Shown: positions 1 to 8,822 of the stretch, piece after piece | How the letters are laid out: the number at the start of each line of letters is the position of its first letter | Numbering within the stretch: the first letter of the stretch is position 1 | From: Crossiella sp. S99.2 | Lineage (GTDB): Bacteria > Actinomycetota > Actinomycetes > Mycobacteriales > Pseudonocardiaceae | Direction: 5' to 3' | Assembly (NCBI RefSeq): GCF_023094165.1 | Contig: NZ_JALMDK010000012.1 | Span: 186,001 to 250,000 of the forward strand | DNA: 64,000 bases | Notes under the pieces: generated by a model | Seen by the model: the letters and a program-made list of their open reading frames with translations, nothing else | The model's database searches: none | Told to the model about the DNA's origin: nothing | Position numbers and translations under genes: made by a program

Positions 1-213
1 CCCGACGATGCCTGGGGGCTGATCGGACAGCTGGTCGTCGGCGAGTACCGGTCGCTGTTGGCGGACTTTCGGGACTTCCTGAACCGGATGGCTGAGGGCA
101 CCGGGCACGCGGGCGACCGGCTCGGCGAGTCCGCCGTGGCGTATCGCGAGGCCGACGAGTCGTCCCAGCAGGCGGCCAGGCAACTCAAGTCGAGGCTGGG
201 AGGGTCGAAATGA
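1..213 (+). CDS. EspC-like type VII secretion target (5' truncated)
   Basis: The open frame is already running at base 1, so the N-terminus lies outside the window; 70 residues remain. The visible part is a charged helical segment typical of the EspC/DUF2580 family of small ESX substrates. It carries the tail motif YREAD, which fits the YxxxD/E type VII secretion signal, about 25 residues from the end. Such proteins are exported as helical hairpins, often with a WXG100 partner. Its TGA overlaps the ATG of the next gene by 4 bases (ATGA), so the two are translationally coupled. Family assignment is by pattern recognition. Confidence 0.6.
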   Translation, partial: PDDAWGLIGQLVVGEYRSLLADFRDFLNRMAEGTGHAGDRLGESAVAYREADESSQQAARQLKSRLGGSK

Positions 214-1415
214 GCACCCCCGGCTACTGGGAGGGCACTGTCGCCCCGAACCTGCCCGCGGGCCTGGGCAGCGCTGTCAAGCTCGCGGACAAGGTCAACA
301 AGCTCGACTTCAACAAGGACGCCGTCACGGTAGGTATCGAGGTCTCCGCGGTCGCGGCAGACGCCACGAGCCTGGTCAACTCCTGCGTCGGCACCGCGGT
401 GAGCGCGGCCGCTGATCCACTCGGCTGGTTGATCAACCAGGGCTTGGGCTTCCTGATGAACATCTGCACGCCGCTGAAACAGGCCATCCAGCTCGTCTCC
501 GGCAATTCGGAGGCGCTAGCGAAATCCGCGCAGGGCTTCGGCGACCTGGGCAAGGAGATCGTGGCCTTCGGCAAGGAGTTGAGCGCCACCCTGAAGGAGG
601 ACCTCAAGGACTGGCAGGGCGCCGCCGCTGACGCCGCGCGGACCCGGATGTCCAGGTTCCTTGAGGGGGTGGCGGGTGCCGCTGACAAGGCGGGTGACAT
701 CGGCGGTCTGCTCCAGATCTCCAGCATGCTCATGAAGGTGGTGGAGGAGTTCATCCGAGGGCTGCTGGCCGAGCTGATCGAGTGGCTGATCATCACCTGG
801 CTCGCCGCACTGGCCACCGCACCGATCACCCTCGGCGGTTCCACGGCCGTGGCCAGCGGGGTGACCGCCTACAAGGTCGCCAGCACCACGGTGAAAACCA
901 CCCAGAAGGTGACCAGGCTCAGCAAACTGATCAACAAGATCAAGGAGTTGATCACCAAGCTCCAGGGCTGGCTGAAGAACTCCAGGATCGGCCAGGAGTT
1001 CATGAGCACCTCCGGCAAGGGCGGCAAGGGGCTGGAGAAGATTCAGGACTCGGCGCTGGCCAAGGCCACGGACAAGGTCAACAAGAAGCTGCCGGAAAGC
1101 GCCAAACGGGAACTCACCCGGGAGGAGTTCCGCAAGACGCTGGAGCAGAGCAGCACCTCGACCTTGGGCGCGGTGCGGGCCGGTCTCGGTCAGAAGGTCG
1201 GCGAGTCGCTCAAGGAACAGACCAAGAAGATCGTCGGGATGGACGAGGTCAAGACGGGGTTTGACTCGGAGGGCAATCCGGTGGGCAAGGTCGATCCGAG
1301 CAAGATCGCCGGTAAGGCGGCGGGCTACGCCAAGGACGGTAAGAAGGCCCTTGACCACTCCAGTCAGGGGACGGATCAGGATGAGGACAAGACTCGACGG
1401 GACCTTGATCTCTGA
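210..1415 (+). CDS. WXG100-like type VII secretion-associated protein
   Basis: 401 residues. Around residues 100-160 there is a helical region with the motif DWQGAAADAAR, whose W-Q-G matches the WXG turn of ESX substrates. A hydrophobic stretch near residues 185-225 (LIEWLIITWLAALATAP) could be membrane inserting or pore forming. The last 170 residues are rich in Lys and other charged residues and look like a variable effector-type tail. The ATG is inside the stop of the EspC-like gene, so co-expression is expected. I see no catalytic motif and do not assign an enzymatic function. It could be a toxin-like ESX effector or a structural substrate. Confidence 0.6.
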   Translation: MSTPGYWEGTVAPNLPAGLGSAVKLADKVNKLDFNKDAVTVGIEVSAVAADATSLVNSCVGTAVSAAADPLGWLINQGLGFLMNICTPLKQAIQLVSGNSEALAKSAQGFGDLGKEIVAFGKELSATLKEDLKDWQGAAADAARTRMSRFLEGVAGAADKAGDIGGLLQISSMLMKVVEEFIRGLLAELIEWLIITWLAALATAPITLGGSTAVASGVTAYKVASTTVKTTQKVTRLSKLINKIKELITKLQGWLKNSRIGQEFMSTSGKGGKGLEKIQDSALAKATDKVNKKLPESAKRELTREEFRKTLEQSSTSTLGAVRAGLGQKVGESLKEQTKKIVGMDEVKTGFDSEGNPVGKVDPSKIAGKAAGYAKDGKKALDHSSQGTDQDEDKTRRDLDL

Positions 1416-1990
1416 TGGATCCGTGGTTTCTGCAGATCCTGCTGGTCGGCATTATCCCGGTGTTCGGCCCACCGGCCTGGATGTTCGTGCACACGATGCG
1501 GGCGGAGGCGTTCCGCCGGTTTCACCTGCGCTGGCTGGCGAAGAAGCACGGCTGGAAGTACAAGGTCACGCAGTTCGTTTCCGCGGAGCGGGAGACCGTC
1601 CGGTTCTCCGGCGTATATCGGGGCCAGCGCTTCCGGTGTCGCGAAGTGCGCAATACCGACGGTGGCTCCGGGGAGTCCTTCAAGGTCTCGATGGAGTTTC
1701 CCGGGTTTGGCCATCTTCCGGACTGCGAGATCCGCTATCACCGGATCCGGTGCCGGGTTGAGGTGTGGCGCGGGGATGCCCGGATCCTCACCGAAACGGA
1801 TCTGCGCTGGTGGATGCTGCGCCGGCCGGTCACCTCGTGTCATGTGGAGGTGACTGACGGGGTGTTGCGCGCGAAGTGGGGATACCAGTTCCACGGCGGT
1901 GTGTTCCGTCGCAAGTTCGCCTTCCTGCTGGGGGTGGCCAAGCGGCTGGAACAGGTGGCTGGCACTTCCTCGCCGGGGTCGGGGACATGA
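1415..1990 (+). CDS. Membrane-anchored hypothetical protein
   Basis: 191 residues. The start ATG shares one base with the preceding TGA. Residues about 5-27 form a single hydrophobic helix (LQILLVGIIPVFGPPAWMFV), followed by a basic segment, so the rest is probably cytoplasmic (positive-inside). The C-terminal 150 residues are a beta-rich soluble domain with many Arg and aromatic residues. I do not recognise the family. Its place in the type VII substrate operon suggests an accessory role, perhaps for the 401-residue protein encoded just upstream. Confidence 0.6.
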   Translation: MDPWFLQILLVGIIPVFGPPAWMFVHTMRAEAFRRFHLRWLAKKHGWKYKVTQFVSAERETVRFSGVYRGQRFRCREVRNTDGGSGESFKVSMEFPGFGHLPDCEIRYHRIRCRVEVWRGDARILTETDLRWWMLRRPVTSCHVEVTDGVLRAKWGYQFHGGVFRRKFAFLLGVAKRLEQVAGTSSPGSGT

Positions 1991-2188
1991 CTGGAGAGGC
2001 AGGCCCCTGACAAATCGCATTGGTGCATTGCCCGGAGTTGGTGCGATGTGCCGTTCGGGTGGGAGTGTGGCCACAACCGTGGCTCGCAAGTCTGATTTTT
2101 GCCACTGCGTACCGCTTTTCTTGCTACCGTCTGCACTGCGCTGGGGGGCGACGGTGGGTGAGCAGGCGAGCGCAGGGGGTGTTCTACG

Positions 2189-2548
2189 ATGGCTGGCCGA
2201 CAGGTCGACATCGATTTCGGGGGCGGCGGCCGGTTCCGCGTTGAGGTCGCGGACCTGCTGAAGATGATCAATCGGTTCGAGGGGGTGCTGCTCATGGCGA
2301 AGGAGGCGAACAACCTGGCCAGGCAGACCGCGGTTGATCGGACGCCACCTGGCGAGGATCCCTTCAGCTCTCAGGCGATCAATACGATCTGCGAGAAGGC
2401 GTCGGACGCTGATGGTTGTCACGGCAGGGCGAACCAGGCGTATCAGAACGAGATTCAGAAGACGATCGACATGCTTCAGTCGACATACGACCAGTACGCG
2501 ACCGGTGAGGAGCGCAGCCGCGCCACCCTGGACAAGTCGAAGGGCTGA
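2189..2548 (+). CDS. Small ESX-like secreted protein
   Basis: 119 residues, mostly helical, with no signal peptide or membrane segment. The C-terminus contains YATGE, which fits the YxxxD/E type VII secretion signal, followed by a short charged tail, as in EspC- or CFP-10-like substrates. Two cysteines (CEKASDADGC) could form a disulfide after export. It starts with ATG after a GGGGGT ribosome-binding sequence, 198 bases after the previous gene, so it probably opens a new transcription unit continuing to the EspG-like gene. Confidence 0.6.
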   Translation: MAGRQVDIDFGGGGRFRVEVADLLKMINRFEGVLLMAKEANNLARQTAVDRTPPGEDPFSSQAINTICEKASDADGCHGRANQAYQNEIQKTIDMLQSTYDQYATGEERSRATLDKSKG

Positions 2549-2552
2549 CTCC

Positions 2553-3161
2553 GTGCTTTCTCGTTCGACCAAGATGGTGCTGGCTGGAGTCGTGGGGGTG
2601 GTCCTGCTCGTAGGCTGCGGCCCGTCGAATCCGACGCCTACCGGTACGGTTCAGCCGACCTCAAGCCAGGCGGGCAGTGGTGCGCCTGTGCTCACCCAGC
2701 CGGAGCTGGACTCCGGCAAGTTCATGGGCAATCCGTGTGGGTTGCTGACCACTGGTCAGATTGCGCAGGTCGCCAGCGGCGTTGTCGGCAAGGTGTGGCC
2801 GGAGAGCATTCTGGGGCCGTCCTGCCAGTGGAACGCCAACGCTGAGCCAGCGAAGATCTACTTCTCGGTGACGATCAACACCAAGTCGGGCGGACTGGCT
2901 GGAATCTACGAGTTGCGGTCAGGGGCCAGGGTGTTCGAGCCGACGCAGGTAGGGGCCTATCCAGCGGTCGTGACCATGCCCGAGGATCTTCGTGACGGTG
3001 GGCAGTGCGTGCTGGAAACCGCGGTCGCGAAAGCGGTCACGATCAGGGTGGATATGACACTGCGCGGTGGGGTGAACAAGCCCGCCGACTACGCGACCCC
3101 CTGTCCGCGGGCGGTCAAGATTTCCGAGTTGGTGTTGGAGACGCTCAAGGGCGGTGGCTGA
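2553..3161 (+). CDS. DUF3558 family lipoprotein
   Basis: 202 residues from GTG at 2553, four bases after the previous stop. The N-terminus is a lipoprotein signal: basic start, hydrophobic core VLAGVVGVVLL, lipobox LVGC with Cys near residue 22, then a Pro/Thr/Ser linker. The mature part has the DUF3558 pattern, with a conserved early Cys (NPCGLLT), a second Cys in SCQWN, and two further Cys that probably form disulfides. DUF3558 lipoproteins often sit beside ESX-type genes in Pseudonocardiaceae; their function is unknown. The frame stays open upstream of the GTG, but that part lacks a signal peptide and overlaps the previous gene, so I reject it. Confidence 0.8.
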   Translation: MLSRSTKMVLAGVVGVVLLVGCGPSNPTPTGTVQPTSSQAGSGAPVLTQPELDSGKFMGNPCGLLTTGQIAQVASGVVGKVWPESILGPSCQWNANAEPAKIYFSVTINTKSGGLAGIYELRSGARVFEPTQVGAYPAVVTMPEDLRDGGQCVLETAVAKAVTIRVDMTLRGGVNKPADYATPCPRAVKISELVLETLKGGG

Positions 3162-4392
3162 GATGGGCTTCCTCGACAAGGTCGGCGAGGTGGCCAGTGG
3201 TGCCTGGCAGGGCGTCAAGGACGGCTACAACTGGGCGATGGGCAATGTGCGCCCCGCCGGTCACGGTGGCGACCAGATTTACCAGTGGTTCCACCAGGGC
3301 AAGGGCACCGAGCCCACGGTGAGTCCCAAGCAGAAGCTGTGGGGCGATGTGGCGCGCAAATACGACGATATGCAGCGTGAGGTCGAGGCGATCCTGCGGG
3401 ACTTCGGCTCCTGGCAGGGAAAGGCCGCGGATACCGCGCGGGAATCCGTGCTGCCACTGGCGAAGTACGCGGAAGCGGCCAAACAGGTGGCCGAGCAGAC
3501 CGGGGGAAAGGTCGGCAACCAGGGCAACGACTGGCATGGGGCCAAGCACAAGCTCCGGCCGGTGTCCGGCGATATGCCGCAGAACAACATAATCAACCGG
3601 CTCACTCCTGGTGAGACCGATCTGGATCGCGACATTCAGAAGTTCAAGTCCGACACCAGCCACAACCAGGTGGTGCTCGCGGGGTACGGCGTTGCCACCA
3701 ACGGCAACCTGACCACCATGCCGGCCTGGGCGCCGCCTGCCACCGCGACAGGTGACACCTCGCTGGTCCAGGCCCCGCCGGGTGGTGGCGGGGGATTCGA
3801 CCGGGGACGGGATCCGGGGCGCGGTGGCATCCGGCCTGGCGGCACTGGTTCCTGGCCCGGTGGTCAGGGTCGTACCGGAGTGGACCAGCCACCCCGTGGC
3901 GGCGACCTGCCACCCGGTGGTCGCGGTGATCAGCCACCGCCAGGAGGCGGGGGCGACCTGCCACCCGGGGGTGGCCCGGTTCAGCGGCCAGGACCGATCG
4001 ATGAGACCCCAGTGCAGTTCGCTGAGGACCCGGTCCAGCGGCCCGGTGGCGGCGGCCAGTACGGCGGCGGTGGACTTGGCGGCGGTGGCGCAGGCGGCGC
4101 TGGTTACGGTGGCGGGTTCGCGGGCGCTGGGTTTGGACCTGGCGGCGGCGGTTCAGCCGGTTCTGGTGGACGGGTCGGGGTTGGCGGGGGCGCGGGTTTC
4201 GGGCCGGCCGGTGCGGCGGCCACGGCTGGGCGCGCCGGTGCCGCTGGCATGGGCGCCGGGCCGATGGGTGGCGGCGCAGGGGCTCGGGGTGAAGAGGACA
4301 AGGAACATCAGCGGCCAGACTGGCTGGTGGAGTCCGAGGAGTTCTGGGGCATTGACGGTTACGTCGCACCGCCGGTCATCGGCGAGTCCTGA
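3154..4392 (+). CDS. PPE-like protein with long Gly/Pro-rich tail
   Basis: 412 residues. The first 175 residues are helical and include FGSWQGKAADTAR near residue 88, a WXG-type turn like that of PPE and WXG100 proteins. From about residue 195 the sequence becomes low-complexity, first Pro/Gly/Asp and then almost pure Gly/Ala/Phe/Tyr, ending in an acidic tail. Such tails are usual in mycobacterial-type PPE proteins and their Pseudonocardiaceae relatives. The GTG start overlaps the lipoprotein stop by 8 bases; an ATG at 3163 is an alternative. The next gene is EspG-like, the cytosolic chaperone family that binds PPE partners, which supports this protein being its client. Confidence 0.7.
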   Translation: MAEMGFLDKVGEVASGAWQGVKDGYNWAMGNVRPAGHGGDQIYQWFHQGKGTEPTVSPKQKLWGDVARKYDDMQREVEAILRDFGSWQGKAADTARESVLPLAKYAEAAKQVAEQTGGKVGNQGNDWHGAKHKLRPVSGDMPQNNIINRLTPGETDLDRDIQKFKSDTSHNQVVLAGYGVATNGNLTTMPAWAPPATATGDTSLVQAPPGGGGGFDRGRDPGRGGIRPGGTGSWPGGQGRTGVDQPPRGGDLPPGGRGDQPPPGGGGDLPPGGGPVQRPGPIDETPVQFAEDPVQRPGGGGQYGGGGLGGGGAGGAGYGGGFAGAGFGPGGGGSAGSGGRVGVGGGAGFGPAGAAATAGRAGAAGMGAGPMGGGAGARGEEDKEHQRPDWLVESEEFWGIDGYVAPPVIGES

Positions 4393-4419
4393 GTAACACG
4401 AAGCCACAGGGGGCGAATT

Positions 4420-5208
4420 ATGCTGCGCGCTCGCGTGGTGATCTCGGCACTGGCCTACGACGTCGTCTGGGAGGCCGAGCGACTCGGGGACCAGCACAAC
4501 GCGTTGATCACCGATTCGCCGGGGAGCACCTGGGACGAGCGGATCGAGGTCGCCAAGCGGGTGCTCGGGGAGTTGACCGCGGCCGGACTGGCTGATGGCA
4601 CGGACGTGCGCCCGGATCTGGTGGCCGCGCTTCGACTGCTCGCCCGGCCACAGCGGGAGGTTTACGGCTGGTTCTCCCCGGATGCCCAGGCGTCGCCGGT
4701 GGGGGTGCTCGCCGCGGCGAGCGGAACCGACGCGGTGCTGGCGATTCTGCATGACGGCTGGCTGACCCTCGAACCGGTGGACCCCGACCGGCTGCCGGAG
4801 GTGGTGGCCCGGCTGCTGCCGGACTGCTCGCCGCTGCGCACCCCGGTACTCAGCTTCCCGCAAGACGAACCGGCGGGTCCGTCTACCGCCGAAGGTTCTG
4901 TGCTGCGTCCGGCTGGTGGCCCGCGAGGACATGCGGCGACCGCGGAGCGGGCGCGGCGGCTGTTCGCGCAACCGAAGCTGGGTGCGGGCCAGTTCCGGGT
5001 AGCCAGCCGGACTCCGCATGGTTCTCGCCAGGTCGCGGAGTTCCCCCTGGACTACGTCGACACCGCGGCCGGCCGGTATCTCGCCGGTCGGCAGCGCGGT
5101 CCGGATGGGGCGACCTGGGGCCTGGTCCTGCCCGGCAGCCCGCGGGAACTCGCTGACCGTTTGCGTGCGCAGTTCGCCGGTGCGCTGGTTCGCCTGCTTC
5201 CCGCCTGA
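4420..5208 (+). CDS. EspG-like ESX secretion chaperone
   Basis: 262 residues, soluble, no signal peptide. Size and pattern fit the EspG family (PF14011), which binds the tip of PE-PPE dimers in the cytosol and delivers them to the ESX machinery. Visible features are an opening beta-strand, a long Ala/Leu/Arg helix with LLARPQREVYGWF, and a C-terminal segment FPLDYVDTAAGRYLAG. It starts at ATG behind CAGGGGGCG and closes the operon. EccB/C/D/E and MycP homologues are absent here, so this cluster must use secretion machinery encoded elsewhere. Confidence 0.75.
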   Translation: MLRARVVISALAYDVVWEAERLGDQHNALITDSPGSTWDERIEVAKRVLGELTAAGLADGTDVRPDLVAALRLLARPQREVYGWFSPDAQASPVGVLAAASGTDAVLAILHDGWLTLEPVDPDRLPEVVARLLPDCSPLRTPVLSFPQDEPAGPSTAEGSVLRPAGGPRGHAATAERARRLFAQPKLGAGQFRVASRTPHGSRQVAEFPLDYVDTAAGRYLAGRQRGPDGATWGLVLPGSPRELADRLRAQFAGALVRLLPA

Positions 5209-5294
5209 CCAGGGTTTGAGAGCGCGACCACCACGCAACCGGCCGCATCCCGTGCCGCCAACCGGGTCAGCCCGTCTCCCCGGCGAACCTCCAG

Positions 5295-5329
5295 TGGTCC
5301 AGACCTATTGACGGCCATGGTCTAAACCT
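5295..5329 (+). promoter_or_regulatory. Pair of chitinase-type 12-bp direct repeats
   Basis: TGGTCCAGACCT (5295-5306) and TGGTCTAAACCT (5318-5329) differ at two positions and are spaced 23 bp start to start. This matches the 12-bp direct repeats upstream of Streptomyces chitinase genes, which also resemble the DasR operator core TGGTCTAGACCA. Expected role: induction by chitin and repression by glucose or GlcNAc status. The elements are directly visible; the regulator is inferred. Confidence 0.75.
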
Positions 5330-5337
5330 CTTACCTT
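5308..5337 (+). promoter_or_regulatory. Predicted promoter of the chitinase gene
   Basis: A -35 hexamer TTGACG at 5308-5313 lies between the two 12-bp repeats, and a -10-like TACCTT at 5332-5337 follows with an 18-bp spacer. The predicted start near 5344 leaves a leader of about 75 bases. Repeats flanking and overlapping the -35 box fit repression by occlusion. Confidence 0.55.
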
Positions 5338-5418
5338 TCGGGCACCCTGCACCACTGTGTGACCCCGCACACCCGCGCACACAGCCGCCTCCGCCGCCGC
5401 TTTCCCTGGAGGTGAATC

Positions 5419-7800
5419 GTGATCAGGAAGGTGCCGATTTTCGCTGCCCTGGTTGCCTTGCTGGCCAGTTTGATGTTCGTCGTGGGGCAGAGCCCGGAGT
5501 CGCGGGCCGAGGTGCCGGACACCGCGGCCAACGAGGACTGCCGTCCCGACGGGCTCTACCGCACGCCGAATGTGAACGTGCCCTACTGCCTGGCCTATGA
5601 CGCCGAGGGCCGGGAGAAGATGGGGGCCGATCACCCGCGCCGGATCATCGGCTACTTCACCAGCTGGCGTACCGGCAAGAACGGGCAGCCCGCGTACCTG
5701 GCCAAGGACATTCCCTGGACCAAGGTCACCCACCTCAACTACGCCTTCGCGCACATCGGCGCGGACAACAAGGCATCGGTCGGGGCCGCCGGGGCCAACA
5801 ACCCCTCGATCGGGATGGAATGGCCTGGCGTGGCCGGGGCGGAGATGGATCCGTCCTTGCCCTACAAGGGGCATTTCAACCTGCTCAACAAGTACAAGAA
5901 GCAGTACCCGGACGTGAAGTCGCTGATCTCCATCGGTGGCTGGGCGGAGACCGGTGGGTTCATCGACGACAACGGCAACCGGGTCGCCAGCGGTGGTTTC
6001 TACACCATGACCGACAGCCAGGCGACCATCAACACCTTCGCCGACTCGGTGGTGGACCTGGTGCGCCGCTACGGTTTCAACGGCGCGGACATCGACTACG
6101 AGTACGCGACCTCGATGCCGAACTCGGGCAATCCGCTGGACTTCTCCTTCTCCAACCCGCGCCGAGCCAAGCTGATGGCCGGGTACAACGCGCTGATGAA
6201 GACCCTGCGGGAGAAGCTGGACGCGGCCAGTGCCGCCGATGGCAAGTACTACCTGCTGACCGTGGCCGCGCCCTCCTCCGGGTACATGCTGCGCGGCATG
6301 GAGACCTACCAGGTCCTGCAGTACCTGGACTACGTCAACGTGATGTCCTATGACCTGCACGGCGCGTGGAACCACTTCGTCGGGCCCAACGCCGCGCTCT
6401 TCGACGACGGCAAGGACGCCGAACTGGCCGCGGCCAACGTCTACAGCACGCCGCAGTACGGCGGGATCGGTTACCTCAACGGCGATTGGTCCTACCACTA
6501 CTTCCGCGGCGCCATGCAGGCCGGGCGGATCAACCTCGGCGTGCCCTACTACACCCGCGGCTGGCGTGGCGTGAGCGGTGGCACCAACGGGTTGTGGGGC
6601 AAGGCCGCGTTGCCGGACCAGACCAAGTGCCCAGCAGGCACCGGGGGTTCGGTCGGGTCGACCACGCCGTGTGGCAACGGCGCGGTGGGCGCGGACAACC
6701 TCTGGCACGACCTGGACACCGCGAACAAGGAGGTCCCGGCGGGCTCGAACCCGTTGTGGCACGCCAAGAACCTCCAGGACGGCAAGCTCGGCAGCTATGC
6801 CGCGCAGTACGGGCTGACCCCGGCGACCGACCCGGATGACGCGATCACCGGGACCTACGTCCGCAACTACGACAACGGACTCATCGCGCCCTGGCTGTGG
6901 AACGAGCAGAAGAAGGTGTTCCTGTCCACAGAGGACGAACAGTCCATCGCGGCCAAGGCGCAGTACGTGCTCGACCGCGGGCTGGGCGGCATCATGATCT
7001 GGGAGCTGGCCGGCGACTACGCCAAGGACACCGCCAAGAACGAGTACTTCATGGGGTCGACCCTGACCACCACGATGTACGACAAGTTCCGCACCGGCGC
7101 GGCCTACGGCAACCGCAAGGCCAAGCACACCACGCCGGCGGAAACCCTTGACGTGTCAGTGGATCTGGGGCAGTTCCCGGTCGGCGACGCGAACTACCCG
7201 ATCAGTCCCAAGGCGAAGATCACCAACAACTCCGCGGTGACCATCCCGGGCGGGGCCGATCTCCAGTTCGACTACGGCACCTCGGCGCCGGCGAACATCC
7301 AGCAGCAGTCCGGCTGGACCCTGGCGGTGACCCGGACCGACCACAGTGGACCGAACATCGGCGGCCTCAAGGGCGATCTGCACCGGATCTCGTTGAAGCT
7401 GCCCAGCTGGCAGAGCCTGGCGCCGGGTGCGAGCGCGGAGGTGGCGATCGTCTACTACCTGCCGATCACCAACCCGTCCAACCTCACGCTGACCTTCGGC
7501 GGCAAGACCTACGGGCTCAAGCAGGACCACGCGCGTGGCGCGGGCGGCACCCCGACCACCACCAGCACGACCACGAGCACCACGACCAGCACCACCGGCC
7601 CGACGACCACCAGCACCACGACCACGACCACGCCGCCGCCCGCCTGTTCGGTGGCGGCCTGGGCCAGCGGCTCGACCTACACCCAGGGCAACGAGGTCTC
7701 GCACAAGGGCAAGAAGTGGCGGGCCAAGTGGTGGACCAAGGGCGAGGAGCCCGGCAGCACCGGCGAATGGGGGGTGTGGCAGGACCTCGGCGCCTGCTGA
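5419..7800 (+). CDS. Secreted GH18 chitinase with C-terminal chitin-binding domain
   Basis: 793 residues from GTG at 5419 behind a strong GGAGGT. It has a Sec signal peptide (IFAALVALLASLMFVV, cleavage near residue 30), then a GH18 barrel containing SIGGW and the catalytic motif N-G-A-D224-I-D226-Y-E228; E228 is the expected proton donor. The usual first Asp of DxxDxDxE is Asn221 here. A beta-sandwich module follows (about residues 575-705), then a Thr/Ser linker, then a roughly 50-residue CBM5/12-type domain with exposed Trp residues that should bind chitin. It should hydrolyse chitin outside the cell. The upstream 12-bp repeats support the chitinase assignment. Predicted to be monocistronic, with a hairpin just after the stop. 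Confidence 0.92.
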   Translation: MIRKVPIFAALVALLASLMFVVGQSPESRAEVPDTAANEDCRPDGLYRTPNVNVPYCLAYDAEGREKMGADHPRRIIGYFTSWRTGKNGQPAYLAKDIPWTKVTHLNYAFAHIGADNKASVGAAGANNPSIGMEWPGVAGAEMDPSLPYKGHFNLLNKYKKQYPDVKSLISIGGWAETGGFIDDNGNRVASGGFYTMTDSQATINTFADSVVDLVRRYGFNGADIDYEYATSMPNSGNPLDFSFSNPRRAKLMAGYNALMKTLREKLDAASAADGKYYLLTVAAPSSGYMLRGMETYQVLQYLDYVNVMSYDLHGAWNHFVGPNAALFDDGKDAELAAANVYSTPQYGGIGYLNGDWSYHYFRGAMQAGRINLGVPYYTRGWRGVSGGTNGLWGKAALPDQTKCPAGTGGSVGSTTPCGNGAVGADNLWHDLDTANKEVPAGSNPLWHAKNLQDGKLGSYAAQYGLTPATDPDDAITGTYVRNYDNGLIAPWLWNEQKKVFLSTEDEQSIAAKAQYVLDRGLGGIMIWELAGDYAKDTAKNEYFMGSTLTTTMYDKFRTGAAYGNRKAKHTTPAETLDVSVDLGQFPVGDANYPISPKAKITNNSAVTIPGGADLQFDYGTSAPANIQQQSGWTLAVTRTDHSGPNIGGLKGDLHRISLKLPSWQSLAPGASAEVAIVYYLPITNPSNLTLTFGGKTYGLKQDHARGAGGTPTTTSTTTSTTTSTTGPTTTSTTTTTTPPPACSVAAWASGSTYTQGNEVSHKGKKWRAKWWTKGEEPGSTGEWGVWQDLGAC

Positions 7801-7821
7801 GGCACCGGCTGAGCTGAGTGT

Positions 7822-7857
7822 GCGGGGCGGTCCGGGTGTGCCACCGGGCCGCCCCGC
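7822..7857 (+). terminator. Hairpin after chitinase gene
   Basis: A 14-bp GC-rich stem (7822-7835 with 7844-7857, one G-U pair) with an 8-base loop lies 21 bases after the chitinase stop. There is no clear T-tract, as is usual for actinomycete terminators. Confidence 0.6.
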
Positions 7858-7873
7858 CGCACGCTAGATTCCG

Positions 7874-8746
7874 GTGGTGACTTACGGGTTGGAGCTGGCG
7901 GGGGACAACGCCACCTGGTTCTTCGAGACCGGGCACCTTCGGATCGTCTACCGCGGCGGACTGCGGGCCAGCGGACTGCTCAAGAAGCTCGGCGAGCGGA
8001 CCGTGCCGGATCTCGCCATCGCCGACGTCGCGGTCACCGCCGACCGCAAGACCACCACCTTGCAGCTGCGGCTACGCCCCGGCGCCTGCCCGTACCTGGA
8101 GGCCGCGGGCGGCCAGTTGCCCGACCGCGGCGACCCGTACCGGCTGGTCGTGCCCGCGTCCAACCGCGACCTGGCCGAGCACTACGGCGAGGACATCCGC
8201 ACCCGCGTCTCGCTCAACCCCGACGCCGGCCTGCCCGCGCCGCGGTTCCTGCTCGCCGGGCCCGCTGTGCCCTGCCGCATCCGCGGCTACGACAGCAACG
8301 TCAGCTTCGACGGCCGGGTGGTGCTGTTCGAGCCGATCGCAGGCGAGGCCCATCCGCAGAAGCAGGCCGCCGGACCGCGCAGCGTGCCGATCGGTTCGGT
8401 GCTCGGCCTGGACTGGGCCACCCCCGCCGGTGGCGGCGGGCACCTGCGGCTGCGCACCATCGACGCGCCGGACTACCGCCTCGGCCCTGAGGTCGACCCG
8501 TACGCGGTGACCTTCGGCCTCGGCGCGGGCATGACCGCCGAATCCCTGCCCTTCGCCGCCGCCGTGCTGGCCGCGATCCCCGAGCAGGCCGAACTGCCCG
8601 TGGGCGCACCGGCCGTCGCGAGCCTGGCCGCCACCGCCGACGAGGTGGTCGGCGCGATCCGCAAGCTCGGCGAACTGCGTGACCTCGGCCTGCTCACCGA
8701 GGAGGAGTTCAGCGCCAAGAAGGCCGAGTTGCTCGGCCGGTTGTAG
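7874..8746 (+). CDS. DUF4429 domain protein with C-terminal SHOCT motif
   Basis: 290 residues, cytoplasmic. Two related beta-rich segments (about residues 10-100 and 135-225) match the duplicated DUF4429 fold. The last 30 residues, with ELRDLGLLTEEEFSAKKAEL, are a textbook SHOCT (short C-terminal) helix pair. SHOCT tails are often attached to membrane or nucleic-acid-associated domains, but the role of this combination is unknown. The frame begins with two consecutive GTG codons at 7874, either of which may start translation. It is separated from the chitinase by a hairpin, so it is probably transcribed independently. Confidence 0.75.
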   Translation: MVTYGLELAGDNATWFFETGHLRIVYRGGLRASGLLKKLGERTVPDLAIADVAVTADRKTTTLQLRLRPGACPYLEAAGGQLPDRGDPYRLVVPASNRDLAEHYGEDIRTRVSLNPDAGLPAPRFLLAGPAVPCRIRGYDSNVSFDGRVVLFEPIAGEAHPQKQAAGPRSVPIGSVLGLDWATPAGGGGHLRLRTIDAPDYRLGPEVDPYAVTFGLGAGMTAESLPFAAAVLAAIPEQAELPVGAPAVASLAATADEVVGAIRKLGELRDLGLLTEEEFSAKKAELLGRL

Positions 8747-8822
8747 CAGGCGGGAGCGCCGTTCGGGGGAAAAGCGGGCCGGACGCATTGCCTCGCCGCG
8801 GGATCGGGGCCAGGTTCACCGC

